From Asterella californica (lineage: Eukaryota > Streptophyta > Marchantiopsida > Marchantiales > Aytoniaceae): a stretch of 64,000 nucleotides of DNA. Below, in pieces: positions 43,841 through 55,412 of this stretch; the first letter of the stretch is position 1; every line of letters starts with the position of its first letter. The translations under genes were made by a program, and so were the position numbers. Location: contig JAYKYS010000005.1 in assembly GCA_036924285.1 (NCBI GenBank), positions 4,898,001 through 4,962,000 on the forward strand, in the 5' to 3' direction. Under the pieces are notes generated by a model. It was not told where the DNA came from and did not search any database. It was given only the letters and a program-made list of their open reading frames with translations.

Positions 43841-46510
43841 GAGGAGAGCAGCGGAACCATCACCATCTGTACCAGCTGGTAGGTTTTCTGCTGCAGAGGA
43901 TGTACCCTCTATCTCTACAGCTCCACCACTTGTAGTAGATCCTATGGAAGGTGTACAGGATTTTCCACAGGAGGCTACTACTACAAATAGAGTACGGGAT
44001 AAGAGGTTTACAGCACCGGAAAAGAAAAAAGTTCCAGCCTACATGTTAGTTGCAGACATCGAAATAGCAGTAGACTTGCGTGCTGTTCTGGAGCAACGTA
44101 TTTTGGATGCTAGAGTTGAGTTTACTCTTCGTGAGGTACTGGGTAGCGCAAAGAGAGAGTTTCATGAGTTGATAACTGACATCATGAAGAGAAAGAGGTA
44201 GGTGTTGGCTGAACAATAGTTAGTCAGATGGTTGGAGCAGTAGATGCTATTGGTATTGATGGATTTAGAGATGATAAGTATGAAGCATGGGTTGCTGGGC
44301 CTGCTGTTATTGAGAATGAAGATGAAGAATTTGAGAAGGATAGGTCAAGCACAGACAGCGATTTCAAACAGAAGCACTAGGCGCGAGCGACAACAAAGAC
44401 GCATGTTCAACTTGGAGGATTTTTTGAACTGGTACCTGCACTTGTGGATCATAGGTCGGAAATCAACATCATTTTCAAGGAGGTGTATGAGAAGGGGCAA
44501 TGGCCGATCGAGAGGAACCATGGTTGGATACTCCGTGCTGCTAACAACCAAAAGGGTGAGTTGTACAGAGCTTGTCCAAATATATGTGTAAGGATTGGAG
44601 ATGCAGAGGTTGATCAGCATTTCTTTGTACAATCGCTTGCCTCTTATCCTGTCATACTAGATCAACCATACATCACCACTGTTCGAATGGAGACAAAGGT
44701 GATGAACGATGGGTCTCATTATGTCAGAGTTTGGAGTCCTGATGACAAGTACTCAGTACAGTTTTTGACTCTTCGTTCAAGACATGAGCGAAATCGACAA
44801 ATCTTTAGAGATTCTCAGACAAAGAGATGTAAGGGTTTTCGTAATCCACTCTTGTAGAGCGAGAAGACAGGAGTGTAGAACCTACTGCTGAGATCTTATC
44901 AGAGTTGGTACGCAAGGTAGAACGATCGAAAGCGAGACATGTACAGGGGCTCAGAGACATGTGCAATGTACAGAGTTGGCAGTTTGGATTGCTGATGTTT
45001 GAGGATGATGGGTGAAGTTAGTTTACAAGAGTTGAAGATATGAGAGAAAATACAAAAAGATGGATGGTGAAACAGGTATCAGAGCTCTGGCGTGCAGGGG
45101 TTCTATCTGAAGATGAAGTGATTTCCGGTTTGTTTGAAGAGTTTGTGTCTATGCAGTCAGTTGCTAGTTGGTTGGAGAGTGTAAGCAGATTGATGGAGGG
45201 GAAAGATAGTATGATGGTGATCCTTATCCACTCTCGACAAATATATAAAGAGATTGCTAGGTATTTGCGATTTTTCCCTCATCCGATGCAGAACAATGGG
45301 AGAAGAGAAGCAGTTTGTTGGTGTGCACTCCCTCAAGAAGCAAACGTCCATGCGAAATACAAATCTGTAATGAAAAAAGTGAGACCAGTAGTAGCTCAAC
45401 TACTTGCTAACTCGCAGCAACAAGTACAGTTAGTAGGCACTGAGCCCATATTGCGTGATCGTAGACGAGTAAGACATCAGTTTACTGAGGAGACGTTGAA
45501 GGAGCTCCAGATAGGAGGAGGTGATTTCTTGACTGATGTTGAGAAGACAATATTTGAGCAAATGATAATGAATCATGATAAAGCGTTTTTTTTTTCAGCA
45601 GAGGAGATAGGTTGTATAGACCCAAAGGTTATAACGCCTATGGTTATATTCACAATCCTCCATGTGTCTTGGGATCTGAAACCGATTCTGGTTCCTCGTG
45701 CCTTGTTGCCTAAACTTATTGAGTTGCTGAACGAGAAAGTACGGATGGGGATACTTAAGCCGTCTATGGCACCGTACTCTAGCAGGTGGTTCAATGTACC
45801 CAAGAAGTCAGGAGCTTTGCATTTTATTCAAGACCTACAACCTGCGAATAACGTGATCATTCGTAATGTTGGGACGGGTCTTGTGATTGAGGTTGTTGCA
45901 GAGGCATTTGCAGGGAGAGCTATCTATTTGATTGGAGATTTACATTCTGATTATGATCAGTTCCAGCTGATTGTAGAGAGTAGAGATCTAACTACTATGC
46001 GTACGCCTCTGGGATTGATGCAGATGTGTACTCTTCCACAAGGAGCGACGAACTCGGTGGCCCATATGCAGAATGCGATGCACAAGGTACTACGGGAATT
46101 TGTCACTGATGTTATCATTCCATTTGAAGATGATATTCCTATAAAAGGTTGTGCGGTTGAAGACAAGGATGAAAGAGTACTTGCGAATGGATGTACAAGG
46201 TTTGTTGCAGATCATATCAAGGATGTAGAACGTATCTTGACTCGCCTGGAGGAGGTACATTTCACCATGTCAGGAGTTAAGTCCAAATTTGGTGTGTTTG
46301 AGATTTTAGTGGTTGGTCATATGCGTGGTGCTTTTGGAAGACGACCAAATCCAGAGAAGGTTGATGCTATAGCTAAGATGGCGGACTGTAGAAATATCAC
46401 AGAGGTTCGACGCTTTCTATGAGCTTTTTTTTTTACCGTCTATCCATTCCTCACTATGCTCATGTTGCAGAACCTTTGTATGCATTACTGAGGAAGAGTA
46501 AGAGGTTTGT
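43841..46510 (+). pseudogene. pol: G2 gypsy pol (protease and RT), truncated before RNase H
   Basis: After the gag come a linker (43944-44201), a protease-like region (44440-44857) with LVDHRSEINIIFKEVY, DQHFFVQSLASYPVILDQPYI and METKVMNDGSHYVRV, and a long open frame 45040-46422. The latter has LKPILVPRALLPK, RMGILKPSMAPYSSRWF, GDLHSDYDQFQL, LPQGATNSVAHM and the catalytic FEDDIPIKG. RT homology continues in another frame past 46422 (FLTMLMLQNL region) to about 46510 and then stops. RNase H and integrase are absent. In the protease motif HRSEIN replaces the HGSEIN found in the other copy. The 460-codon RT frame is the best preserved part. Confidence 0.85.
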
Positions 46511-46882
46511 GTGGACTTCAATCCATCGGACCAGCGTCTGAACCACGGTCTGTCTGCGTCGGACTCACGTCTCGATCTCGCATCTCGGATCCACGTCTCA
46601 TATCTATGTTTTGGCCCGTTTTCATACTTGTTTAGATCAGCATTCGTCTGGGATTGTCTTGGGGTAGTCGTAACCCAATGTTGCAACCTTGGTTTAGAGA
46701 ACCACTTGGTTCATCTGTTCCCGACTTCCCGGCCAAGCCGTTAAGTACATTAGCCCAGTACCTAAACACAAGATCCGTTCCAAAATATTTTGAAGATATT
46801 AAAATATACCACTAACTACAACTCTCATATATTTTATATTTAAGTAAAACATTAATAAAAGATTCATACTCTGTAAAATATA
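46511..46882. other. No gene recognised
   Basis: Unique-looking sequence lies between the truncated G2 pol and the Helentron fragment. From about 46745 it becomes AT-rich. I see no RNA gene or repeat in it. Confidence 0.5.
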
Positions 46883-47390
46883 TTGGATAACAATAAGTTC
46901 ATGTACATCCATACTTATTCTTGTAGAGCCTTGTTAGTATTATACCAATCGACAATATCTTCTTCTACTATTTACGGATCAAATCTTCTAGAAGTAATTT
47001 CAATAAATTTTAACATCAACACTCTTCGTGCACTAAACATCACAACTCTTTATAAATCACCTCATATGTCTCTTACTGAATTCTTCAATCAATTACATGA
47101 AGTCTTAATAAATAACTCCACCAACCTCCCTTCAATCTTCATAGGTAACTTTCACAGAAATATGATAGAAATCACCAATCATCAAACATAACATTTATTT
47201 TCTTTCATGAAAAATCATAGAATTATTTTTTGTATTTTCTCAATCAACAACTAAATATATCATGCATATTTATATCATATAAGGATAATTTTTCACAGTA
47301 CAATAATCTTTCTTGATCTGTTCGAACCTATTGGTCTGGCCATGACCCGATCTTCATTCTATACAAAAAAAACTCTCTCATGTCTCCGAT
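46883..47390 (+). pseudogene. Helentron-type endonuclease fragment
   Basis: The 102-codon open piece (46883-47191) aligns by eye with the C-terminal endonuclease of the element at 61500-63491: YIHTYSCRALLVLYQ with YIHTHTSRGLLLTYR, TTLYKSPHMSLTEFFNQL with IVVYKSPRMHVDEFLINF, and IFIGNFHRNMIEITNHQT with IIIGDFNIDLLKIDDHQT. The catalytic GDFN is GNFH here. Near 47330-47370 a final motif is still readable (YWSGHDPIFILYKK, matching YWTDHDPIFILYKK) after stops and frameshifts. Only the 3' end of an old copy remains, in opposite orientation to the right-hand one. Confidence 0.78.
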
Positions 47391-49628
47391 ATTTTTTTTT
47401 TTCATCCAGAACAAATGCATAACCTTGCAATCCAATTGGAAGTGCAGCAACTAGTTTTCTACTTGCAGCAATGTTTTCAGTCGTGTTTGCTGGTTTTCGT
47501 AACAGCGGTGTCAAAGTTGGGATATCTTTTAAAGAGTCTTAAGCCGTGGCGATCCACATGACCATAGCCAAAATCCTGAAGGCCACCTCCTGTGACAGAC
47601 ACGACAGAAATCACGACCATTTTTTCATTTCTGCTGTGGATACATTTATTTGGTGATGCACCCGGAAAAGAGTCACGACCGCACATATAAATTTACACAC
47701 AATGTTTACCGTGAGGTAAGCCATAGCGTGCTGTGGTTTCTTTCCGTCTGATATTCATTTGACGTTAAGGAGTCTTCTGTGTTAACTTCGACACTCCGTA
47801 TTACCCCCATAAACCAAAAACATGAGGTTATATGCTCGGTTCTATATCTTTGAGGCTCTCCTCTTGGTTTAGTTCAAACGGTGTTAAAGAGAAAAGAAAA
47901 GAAAATAGCATATCCTGGAGCCCGGAATTCCTAAAGGTGCTGCGAGAGCGACATTCTTAGGGAGCTGATTAGCCTAAGTTGCTGCAAGAGGGACATGCTT
48001 AGGGAGCTGATTAGCCCTAAGTTGTTGTAAGAGGGACATGCTTAGGAGTTGATTAGTCAGTATTAATAGTACAAATCCGGGTAGGGTTTAGTGTTACACA
48101 GCAGAATTTGGATATATATCGTTTTATGATATATGTAGCCTCTTCTAACGAACGAGGTCTGAACCAATCAAAGAACAAGAAAACTCCAATAGGAAGAAAG
48201 CAGAGCTGAAAACCATAGAGATAAATAGCTAAGAGCTTGAGGGGCCAGAAGCTGGCTAATGGAACTCACTCTTGAGCACATGCCGGTACAACATGAATAG
48301 GATCACGTTCTTATAAGGGGATATTCCTCCAGTATGAGATTTCTGCTTCTAAATGGCATGCTTCTTCTCATGTTCTTTCTGTCAACCTAATCTCTGCCCT
48401 ACAAGGAATCCACGAAACAATGCCCTATATAACGAAAGCACGATGGATCACGTTCAGGCACCGGACGAGAACACGCTTCTGTACAGTAGCTCCTAGCCCA
48501 ACCTCGCGAGATGTCAGAACATTTGAGAAACTAACGGTCAACGGCTGTGTACCCAGTTGTTGTCTCCGCCCAAGCCGAATGGCAATCGCAACGGGATCGA
48601 TTTCGCGCGGAATCTGGTTGATCCAGAGCGTTGGGATATGCATCTGACGGTGCGAGTTTTAGTTCTCCGGAGAATATTACGAATTTTCGAAATTAATATT
48701 GGTCACTTCGGGAATGAGAGTTCCTTCAAGCGTTTCGGACTTCCCCTGATGCTGCTGCTGCTCGTCGACGACGAGAGAAACAGAGAGAGGAACTGACGTG
48801 ACGACGACGACGACTGCTGCTCTTCTTCTTCTTCTTCGCCTCTGGTATTTTGGAGCGCGTTGATCAACATTCGGTTTGGCATTCAGCTTCAGCGCTGGTG
48901 CGGAGCAACGATCGGCTTTGAGTTTGCGCCGAAGATTGCAGCGGCAGCGAGCAACCAGTAGCCTGAAGTGGAGGTAGGGAGAGCAAGGGTCAAGAATGAG
49001 TCGCGGATCTGGAGAGTTTTCCTTTGCATTTCATAGCAGTGGGAAGAGTGCTTGAGACTCGGACCGTTTCTACCAATAATTTCGACGTGGAATCGTACTT
49101 ATTGGAGGATCAGTCGAACACTGCCCTGTGTGGAGGAACCTTGGGCCGCGGATCTGGTGGTTTTAGGTGGTGGAACGATTGTCCTTCGCACTACGAGACA
49201 TGATTTGAGAGAAGTGCTAGACGAGCTACTGAGAAACAGATTTCCGAGTTTGTAAAATGGGAAGGGATAGATCGCGGGGAGGAAGATGAAGATGGCAACG
49301 TGGTGAGCACTTGTTATCCTACGCTGACCAGCGGGGAAGTTCTGAAGAGCGTCGGATGAGAAGGGATATGAAAACTGGCCCTGAAAATTTGAAGTGCCTT
49401 GCTGAAGAATTTGGGCGTTTGCAAAGGAGTCCCCAGAACAGGGAGCTTCAGGTGGACTCGAGTAGCGTCACGTTGTAATATCCTGGAAGCTGGATGGAGC
49501 TTTGCTGCTGACTTATGAATGCTGTCATAAGGACGCGTTGAAGACGTTTAAAACGCGTAGAGCACTTTGTTCTCGTGTTACAAACGGTCACAACGACGGT
49601 GAAAGGAGTTAGAAAGCGATAGACAATA
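47391..49628. other. Intergenic region and probable promoter/5'UTR of the RRM gene
   Basis: No protein gene is recognised. At 47939-48056 there is a minisatellite of about 2.8 units. CTG/GAC triplet runs and a CTTCTT-type pyrimidine tract lie at about 48750-48840, as often found in plant 5' leaders. The RRM start is at 49629. A 5'UTR intron is possible but cannot be fixed. Confidence 0.4.
47939..48056 (+). repeat. 42/43-bp minisatellite, about 2.8 units
   Basis: The units start at 47939, 47981 and 48024 and share AGAGGGACATGCTTAGGG and GCTGATTAG with a few substitutions. Confidence 0.85.
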
Positions 49629-51347
49629 ATGGGGAGAGAAAGGCATCGGGTTTTTGTGAAGTCGGGAGTGACTGCGGATACTACAGAGGAGTTGCTGAAG
49701 CGGCACTTTACCACTTTTGGGACCGTGACTGATGTGTACATACCCCGTTCTATGCCCGGCCCCACTCCAAAAGGTTTCGCGTACGTCTCCTTTGAAAGTG
49801 AAGATGCCGTCCAGCGAGCTGTAAGTCCTCTGACCGTGTGTATGCATTTGATTCTGGCTCGCTGCTGGATTTGTTAAAAGATTTGAAGCTTCGCCGCAGT
49901 CGTTGCAGTCCCGGTAGGATGCTGAATGAGTCAGAATGTTGCGGCTACGTATAGGTGAATGGTCCTCTTCCAAATTTCATCTGGCGTTGCAGTTGTAAGA
50001 TCTAAACTCCTGAAACGTGAAGCATGATTGTTCGGTACCATCTCAGAGAATCTGCTAATCCAGCCATCCCAAATGTTGATCGAAATTGAGTTGTACGTAG
50101 CTACATTTTGCGAGGACCTTCGCAGAATATCAGTGTCTAGCTGCGATTCTGGCTGCGCAAAGGATACGGCGGCTTTGTGTCTGCAGAAGATCTGATGATC
50201 GGAGATTGTTGGCTTTGAGTAGGTGAAAGAAGCGGTTCATGAAATCGATGGAAGACATTTCCCTGTCGGAAGAGCTGAACCCCGCCCGTCAGAGAGAAAC
50301 ATATGGCACCATGAGGACAGGAAGCAGTTGAAAGCGATATCCGAGCCTCTTCTGCCGTGGCCGCCGAGACATCCAAGGCCTGTTTCTCCTCGGGGAATCT
50401 TACCCGGGCCAATTGGATTGCTTCCGGCTGGAATGGAATTGAGGTCCCCATTGATTCATCCTGCTCAGGTGCCTTTAGATGCTGGAATTTTGGGAGAAAT
50501 GACACCCTTTGGACAGATGCCTCCTTTCCCTTACATGGACGGGTACAGTGTGCCAGGGAGGCCGGCAGTGCCTGCAGGACTTGCTATGATCAGGAATGAT
50601 CGGGCGGTACCAAGGTCATGTCGAGTATTTGTGGGAGGAATCCCTGACGTGCTTGTTGAGAGGCACATCAGATTACACTTTCAAAAGTGAGTACGGTAAT
50701 TACGGTCGCTGAAATTTCCGCCGCGGGATCTCTTCATATTCTTTTGCCCTTTGTCCGTTTAGGGCGTCTGGCTAGATTGAGCATCATTAGTAGTCCTTGT
50801 TCTGTTTGGACGTGAATGAAACTGATATTTTCACATGTTATGTGATATTACACTAATGCCCGGACCTGCTAATCACCCCTAATGCACGATCTGGAGATGG
50901 GCTCGGATCTGTCTTCACCGTCTTGAGGTTTCTTGGAGTCGGTCAGAATCAGTGATCTGAAGACTTGAGCTTGTTCACGTTCTGAGAAGGTGCTCTCTGG
51001 TGTTCTGCAGGTATGGCAATGTGGAGGATGTATACTTCCCCAGAGAGAAACACACTGGGAAAAGAAGGGGTTTCTGTTTTGTACGTTTTGATAGTCCCAG
51101 AAATGCCGAAGTGGCCGCCGCACGGAGCCCCCGAACAATCCAAGGGCATGAGATTGGTGAAATTAAAGTTGCACAAGAGCGACCGGAGGACCTAATGGTT
51201 CATGAAGAACCTATAGACGTTAGACTAGATGTAGACAGATTCCATTACGGCCCTGAAAGCTTGAGGGGACTCAAGGCAGCCCCTTCTTTATTTGGACTAC
51301 CGAGAGGGTTTGATGGCAGGCCGTCAATCAGATATCGACCTTATTAA
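49629..51347 (+). CDS. Tandem-RRM RNA-binding protein (hnRNP A/B- or Musashi-like layout)
   Basis: Three exons: 49629-49820, 50223-50686, 51011-51347 (330 residues). Introns are GT-AG (GTAAGT donor at 49821, TAG acceptor; GTGAGT donor at 50687, CTGCAG acceptor). Intron 1 falls between codons, intron 2 within a Lys codon. RRM1 spans about residues 6-85, with RNP2-like VFVKSG and RNP1-like KGFAYVSF, and is split by intron 1. A Pro/Met/Leu-rich linker (about 86-195) follows, then RRM2 (about 197-275) with VFVGGI and RGFCFVRF, split by intron 2, and a short C-terminal tail ending RYRPY. An in-frame TAG lies 9 bp before the ATG. It probably binds RNA in nucleus or cytoplasm for processing or translation. 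No Gly-rich tail is present, unlike many hnRNPs. The exact orthologue is not recognised. It is the only convincing host gene. Confidence 0.88.
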
Positions 51348-54166
51348 TTACCTCGCAAAACCGGCATCTCATACTGCCTGAGAAAATTCATGGATGCCGA
51401 GGACGGCGGTTGGAGCCAAGCTCCAAATACTGGAGAGTCGGAAGGGGAAGAAACTCCCTGTCTATTTAGGAGTCATTATTGTTAAGCCCTTGGTAGCAAC
51501 CCTTGAGTTCAGCGCTCCCCTGTGGTACAGGAATTGTGCATATGGTGCACATCTGAGGTTGTGTAGAAATTACCAACTGCGTGACAGTTACTCCCAAGAC
51601 TAGAAGTTTACTGGTGCCAAACTACAGCAATCCGACAGGGCAGTCGTGTGCAGGTATCTGCGGGATTGAGGAAAAACTGTGAGCAAGATTTCCACTGAAC
51701 TCGGTGTTGTAAACTTCACCTCCACCCTTCCTTGTATACAGTGCAGTACAGTACATTGCAGGCAACGAGCTGTTAAGCTGGACAGAATCTGTTTACGTTT
51801 TCTGTCAACAGTCTAAGGTCAAAACGACTTGCCCTATTGTTTATCTGGATTGTTGTGCACAGAGCTGCTTTAACGCCAGCGTTTAGTAAAGTGAACTGTG
51901 GTGGGGTACGGTTAGTTCCAAGCTCGTTCCAATCTTGAGTGTTTGATCTACACACACGGGTTTCTGAGTATGGAGGTACCATTATGTCTTATAGGACTGA
52001 TCCTAGGTTTTTGTCCTTTGGACTCTAGCCCGATCAAGAGGTAGGAAGTTTGATGCAGTAGCAAGTTCAGAGATGATGTAGAATACTGGAAACAGGTTGT
52101 GTTTATTGACCTTTCTTGTACTGGCTGATGCTGTCACGTCATCTGAAGTTTACACGAATGAATGATAAGCTTCTCATACCAGGTATCCTGACTGGACAGA
52201 GACGACTGAACGTGGTCTTTATGATCGTACTGCTTCTGTAATGAGTAAACCTCTGCTCATTCACCCTCAACAATTGCGAGTGATCCCAAGTGCTTATCTC
52301 AGTTGGTCTATGTATCAACCAGATAGATGTCAGTTGTCGGAACCTGCATCTTAACAACCGACTTGTCCGCAGAGTTGACACCTATTACCGGTTGCTTTTT
52401 GCGAGTTGTTGTAGGCAAGCAAGCACTTCCGGGCTTAGAACAAGCTAGGTAGCGCATGTTTCGTTGGGGACTTTTGGAGGTCTTTCTGTCCTGAGTGAAG
52501 GCCATGAGATGTCATTTGTCGTGTGTTTGGAACCGCTGTCTTGCGCTTGCTTTTCTGTACCCACTGATTTACCTGGACCTATCCCGGCCATTTCCGTCCA
52601 TAACTTTCACACTGACACGAGGGCCATGTGCTCACAAGTCTATTCAAGTTCGCGACAGACGGATTAGATCATTTCCAACATGCAGTCTACTACCCTGCAG
52701 CTTATAGTCGTGAACCTGTCTGACTAATACTTCTGTATTGAGTGCTTTCGAAACTTGGGAGCATCCCTTCTGACGGCATGTGTTTCATTGCACAGTACTC
52801 CGTAGTCTCTTATAATGTAAGTTGAGGCGGTGTTGTGGCCTGATCTTGATAACCATCTTATGTCTTCTTGGATTAGTGTCACCATCTTTATTCATAAGGA
52901 TTCAAGTACGCTGCTTTCGGAAATCAGGGCAGGTTGTCTGACACCAGGGTTCCTTCCCATGGTCAGTTCGTCTCAACATCAAGACGTAGTATGTGCTCTC
53001 GTACTGGGAAGTTTATGTCCCGAAGCTGATAAAGGACAACAAAGGATGTGACTGTTGACTCCTTTGTGGGGATTTGGAGCAGAACTGAAGATATGGCTCC
53101 TGGAGGTGGGCTACGGCAAATAGCCTGATATTTCCTTAGTTGAATTGTACAGGAAGAAATTTCATTCATTCAATAATTACCTGGTCTCCCGCTTTATATC
53201 TCACAAGTTGTTTGAGAGCTTGTAATATGGACGTCTTGCTATGATTGCCCCACCCTGAAAGAACTGTTCCGCACACACTCAATAGGACAATAGATACTCC
53301 GGAGGAGGGTATAGAGCTCTTCAGTGTTTCTACTTGTGTGGAACACGATCGATTTCCCTAATGGGTGAGAACATCCATCAGTGCCCTTGTCATCGTGTCA
53401 AGTGGGAGAATTAACGATAAACCGTGTGCGAGAGGTACCCCTTGTCCGAGTTGAACTGAGGGGCATCAGGGGTCTGAATCTTCCAGTTTCACCTCTGTGC
53501 ACCGGAAGACGGGACTGTCAGACTACGCTCTGCTAGAACCTAACCGGAACATAAATCTGAACCGCTTCGCACGATGCTGTTCGAAGGGATCCCATCACTA
53601 CTTTCACGGTGTGCGATGAATCGACTTGATGCTCGCGACTTTTACGGCAGGAAGAGACTGCAAAAGCACCACCCCCGCCATTCCTAAGTGAACTCGTCCT
53701 GATGAAGTTTCCTTTGTAATGAAGGCGCGTATACCGTCGTAAGTGAGTTCTAGCGTGCTGTTCACTACCGCCAGAACCATCGTTTTCTCGCGCACACAGT
53801 ACTGATACTGTACCTTTGGATTTGTAGTGTACGGTACTCGATTGAACACTCTCGTTCGCGACAGCCGTAAGCCTGAAAAATTATCTTTTAGGTTAAGGGA
53901 AGACAAGTCGAAGGTCGACATCAAATTTTTAGGTCCCGTCGAGGAAGAAGAGGAGAAGGGTCGCACTCTTATTACCATGTCTACGGGCAATTTGAAATGG
54001 AAGGGTCTGACAAGTTCGGCAAGGAGGTGCGAAGCGCTTCCTGAGGTCTTCTGCAAGGAGGGCTGGATGTAGGAGGGATTCTGCTGGCGAGTGACGCGCA
54101 GTTCAATGTGATTAAGCTGTCGCTCTCCAGGTACAAGAATCTGGGTTACCCAGACTTAATAGACTT
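51348..54166. other. 3' flank of the RRM gene and intergenic DNA; no gene recognised
   Basis: The 3'UTR presumably starts at 51348, but no clear AATAAA-type signal was found. A 150-codon open stretch on the minus strand (53604-54056) is beta-strand-like in composition, with a possible splice acceptor before it, but I could not match it to a family. No RNA gene was seen. Confidence 0.4.
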
Positions 54167-54481
54167 TGAAAATACAAACCCCATCCTTATGTAACTATTC
54201 TGAGTAATTCCTCTTCATAGCTTCACGTGCTCGCCACACCATAACAGTCAGGATCGAACATCGTTCTTCTATTCTAGTCACTGAGAGCATATGAAACTCT
54301 TCACCATGCGCTCGGCGTGAAAGAGAAAGCATCAGGCCAGATTAGAATCCACCATAGTAGATATCGGGTGGGAAACCTCTTGTTTATCACTCTCTTGAGT
54401 TCAATCAATCTTGGCACATACAGTCTCGAAAGCACTGTTCGCAACAGTCTCCATCATACACACAGCGATTCATTTTCTTCA
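54167..54481 (+). repeat. Copia 5' LTR
   Basis: It begins TGAAAATACAAACC and ends TTTTCTTCA immediately before the PBS. The right LTR is preceded by TGT, so the true start may be TGTTGAAAA with the left copy mutated. Confidence 0.88.
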
Positions 54482-54494
54482 TGGTATCAGAGCT
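54482..54494 (+). promoter_or_regulatory. Copia primer-binding site
   Basis: TGGTATCAGAGCT is complementary to the 3' end of plant initiator tRNA-Met and directly adjoins the LTR. Confidence 0.9.
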
Positions 54495-54575
54495 AGGTTA
54501 GGAACGATCAAGCTGTCTGACTAACACCAGTTTGATCAAGCAACAGCAGCCTCGAGTTTAGAAGAGTGAGCAATA

Positions 54576-55412
54576 GTGTGGAGAGTCAGTGAGAGGATGG
54601 GGAGCACTAGCAATGCTGCTCCCATGAACGTGGGTGTGAGAATCACATCACCGATATTCCAAGGAGAAGGCTTCACGACTTGGAAGAGGAAAATGACCCT
54701 AGTACTCAATGTGGAAGGATTGTACGGAGTCGTATCAGGACAAGAACCAGAACCTAAGGTTGGTTCCACCACCGACCAAGCAGCCTGGCATTCGAAGAAC
54801 GACAGAGCCCTCTACATCATTGGGTTGAGTCTGATTGAAGAAATTTTTTCAGATGTTGATTGTTCATCTGGACCCGCCCTGTGGACTTGGCTGACAACCA
54901 AGTATGAAATGAAATCAGAAGTCGAAATCCTCCACTTACATCATCGGTTGGATAGACTGAAGTTTTCAGAAGGAAAAGATCTGAAAGAACACGTTCGACA
55001 CCTGAAGGAGATATTCGACTAACTAGCAGCAGCAAAAGATGCATACAAAGTGAGTATGGAGCAACGCAAACTCAAGCTCTACCAATCCTTATCACCATCA
55101 TGGTCTGCCTTCAAAAGCACTTTGATGACAAGCAAGACACTCACATGGGAAGAAGCCATAGCAGCCATCTTTGAAGAGCAAATCATGAGAATCGACACTG
55201 CTGACCTCGAAGGCAATTTTGCTCTTCACGCAAGAGAAGACATTAGATCAGCACGGCCATCGAGCAACTCTAGGTCATTTCAGAGCTCAGGTTCTGGATC
55301 ATCCCGAAAGAGAGGACCATGCCGGTATTGCTCGAGAGAAGGACATCACGAGTACGAGTGTCGGAAAAAGCTGGCAGATCTGGTGCGTGAGAAAGAGAGC
55401 CGTGAGAAATAG
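54576..55412 (+). pseudogene. gag: Copia Gag
   Basis: The frame is open from 54576; the first ATG is at 54597 (MGSTSNAAPMNVG). Typical copia gag features are seen: FTTWKRKMTLVL, then the UBN2-type helical region with LHHRLDRLKFSEGKDLKEHVRHL. A TAA at 55020-55022 follows EIFD, and the same frame resumes through EEAIAAIFEEQ to a CCHC knuckle, CRYCSREGHHEYEC (near 55321-55362). It ends with TAG at 55410-55412, where a Gln or Trp is likely in intact relatives. It is the nucleocapsid precursor, broken by two stops. Confidence 0.88.

Noticed and set aside
48420..48796. Short open stretches on both strands upstream of the RRM gene
   Set aside because: They overlap each other, have no recognisable motif, and lie in the likely promoter/5'UTR.
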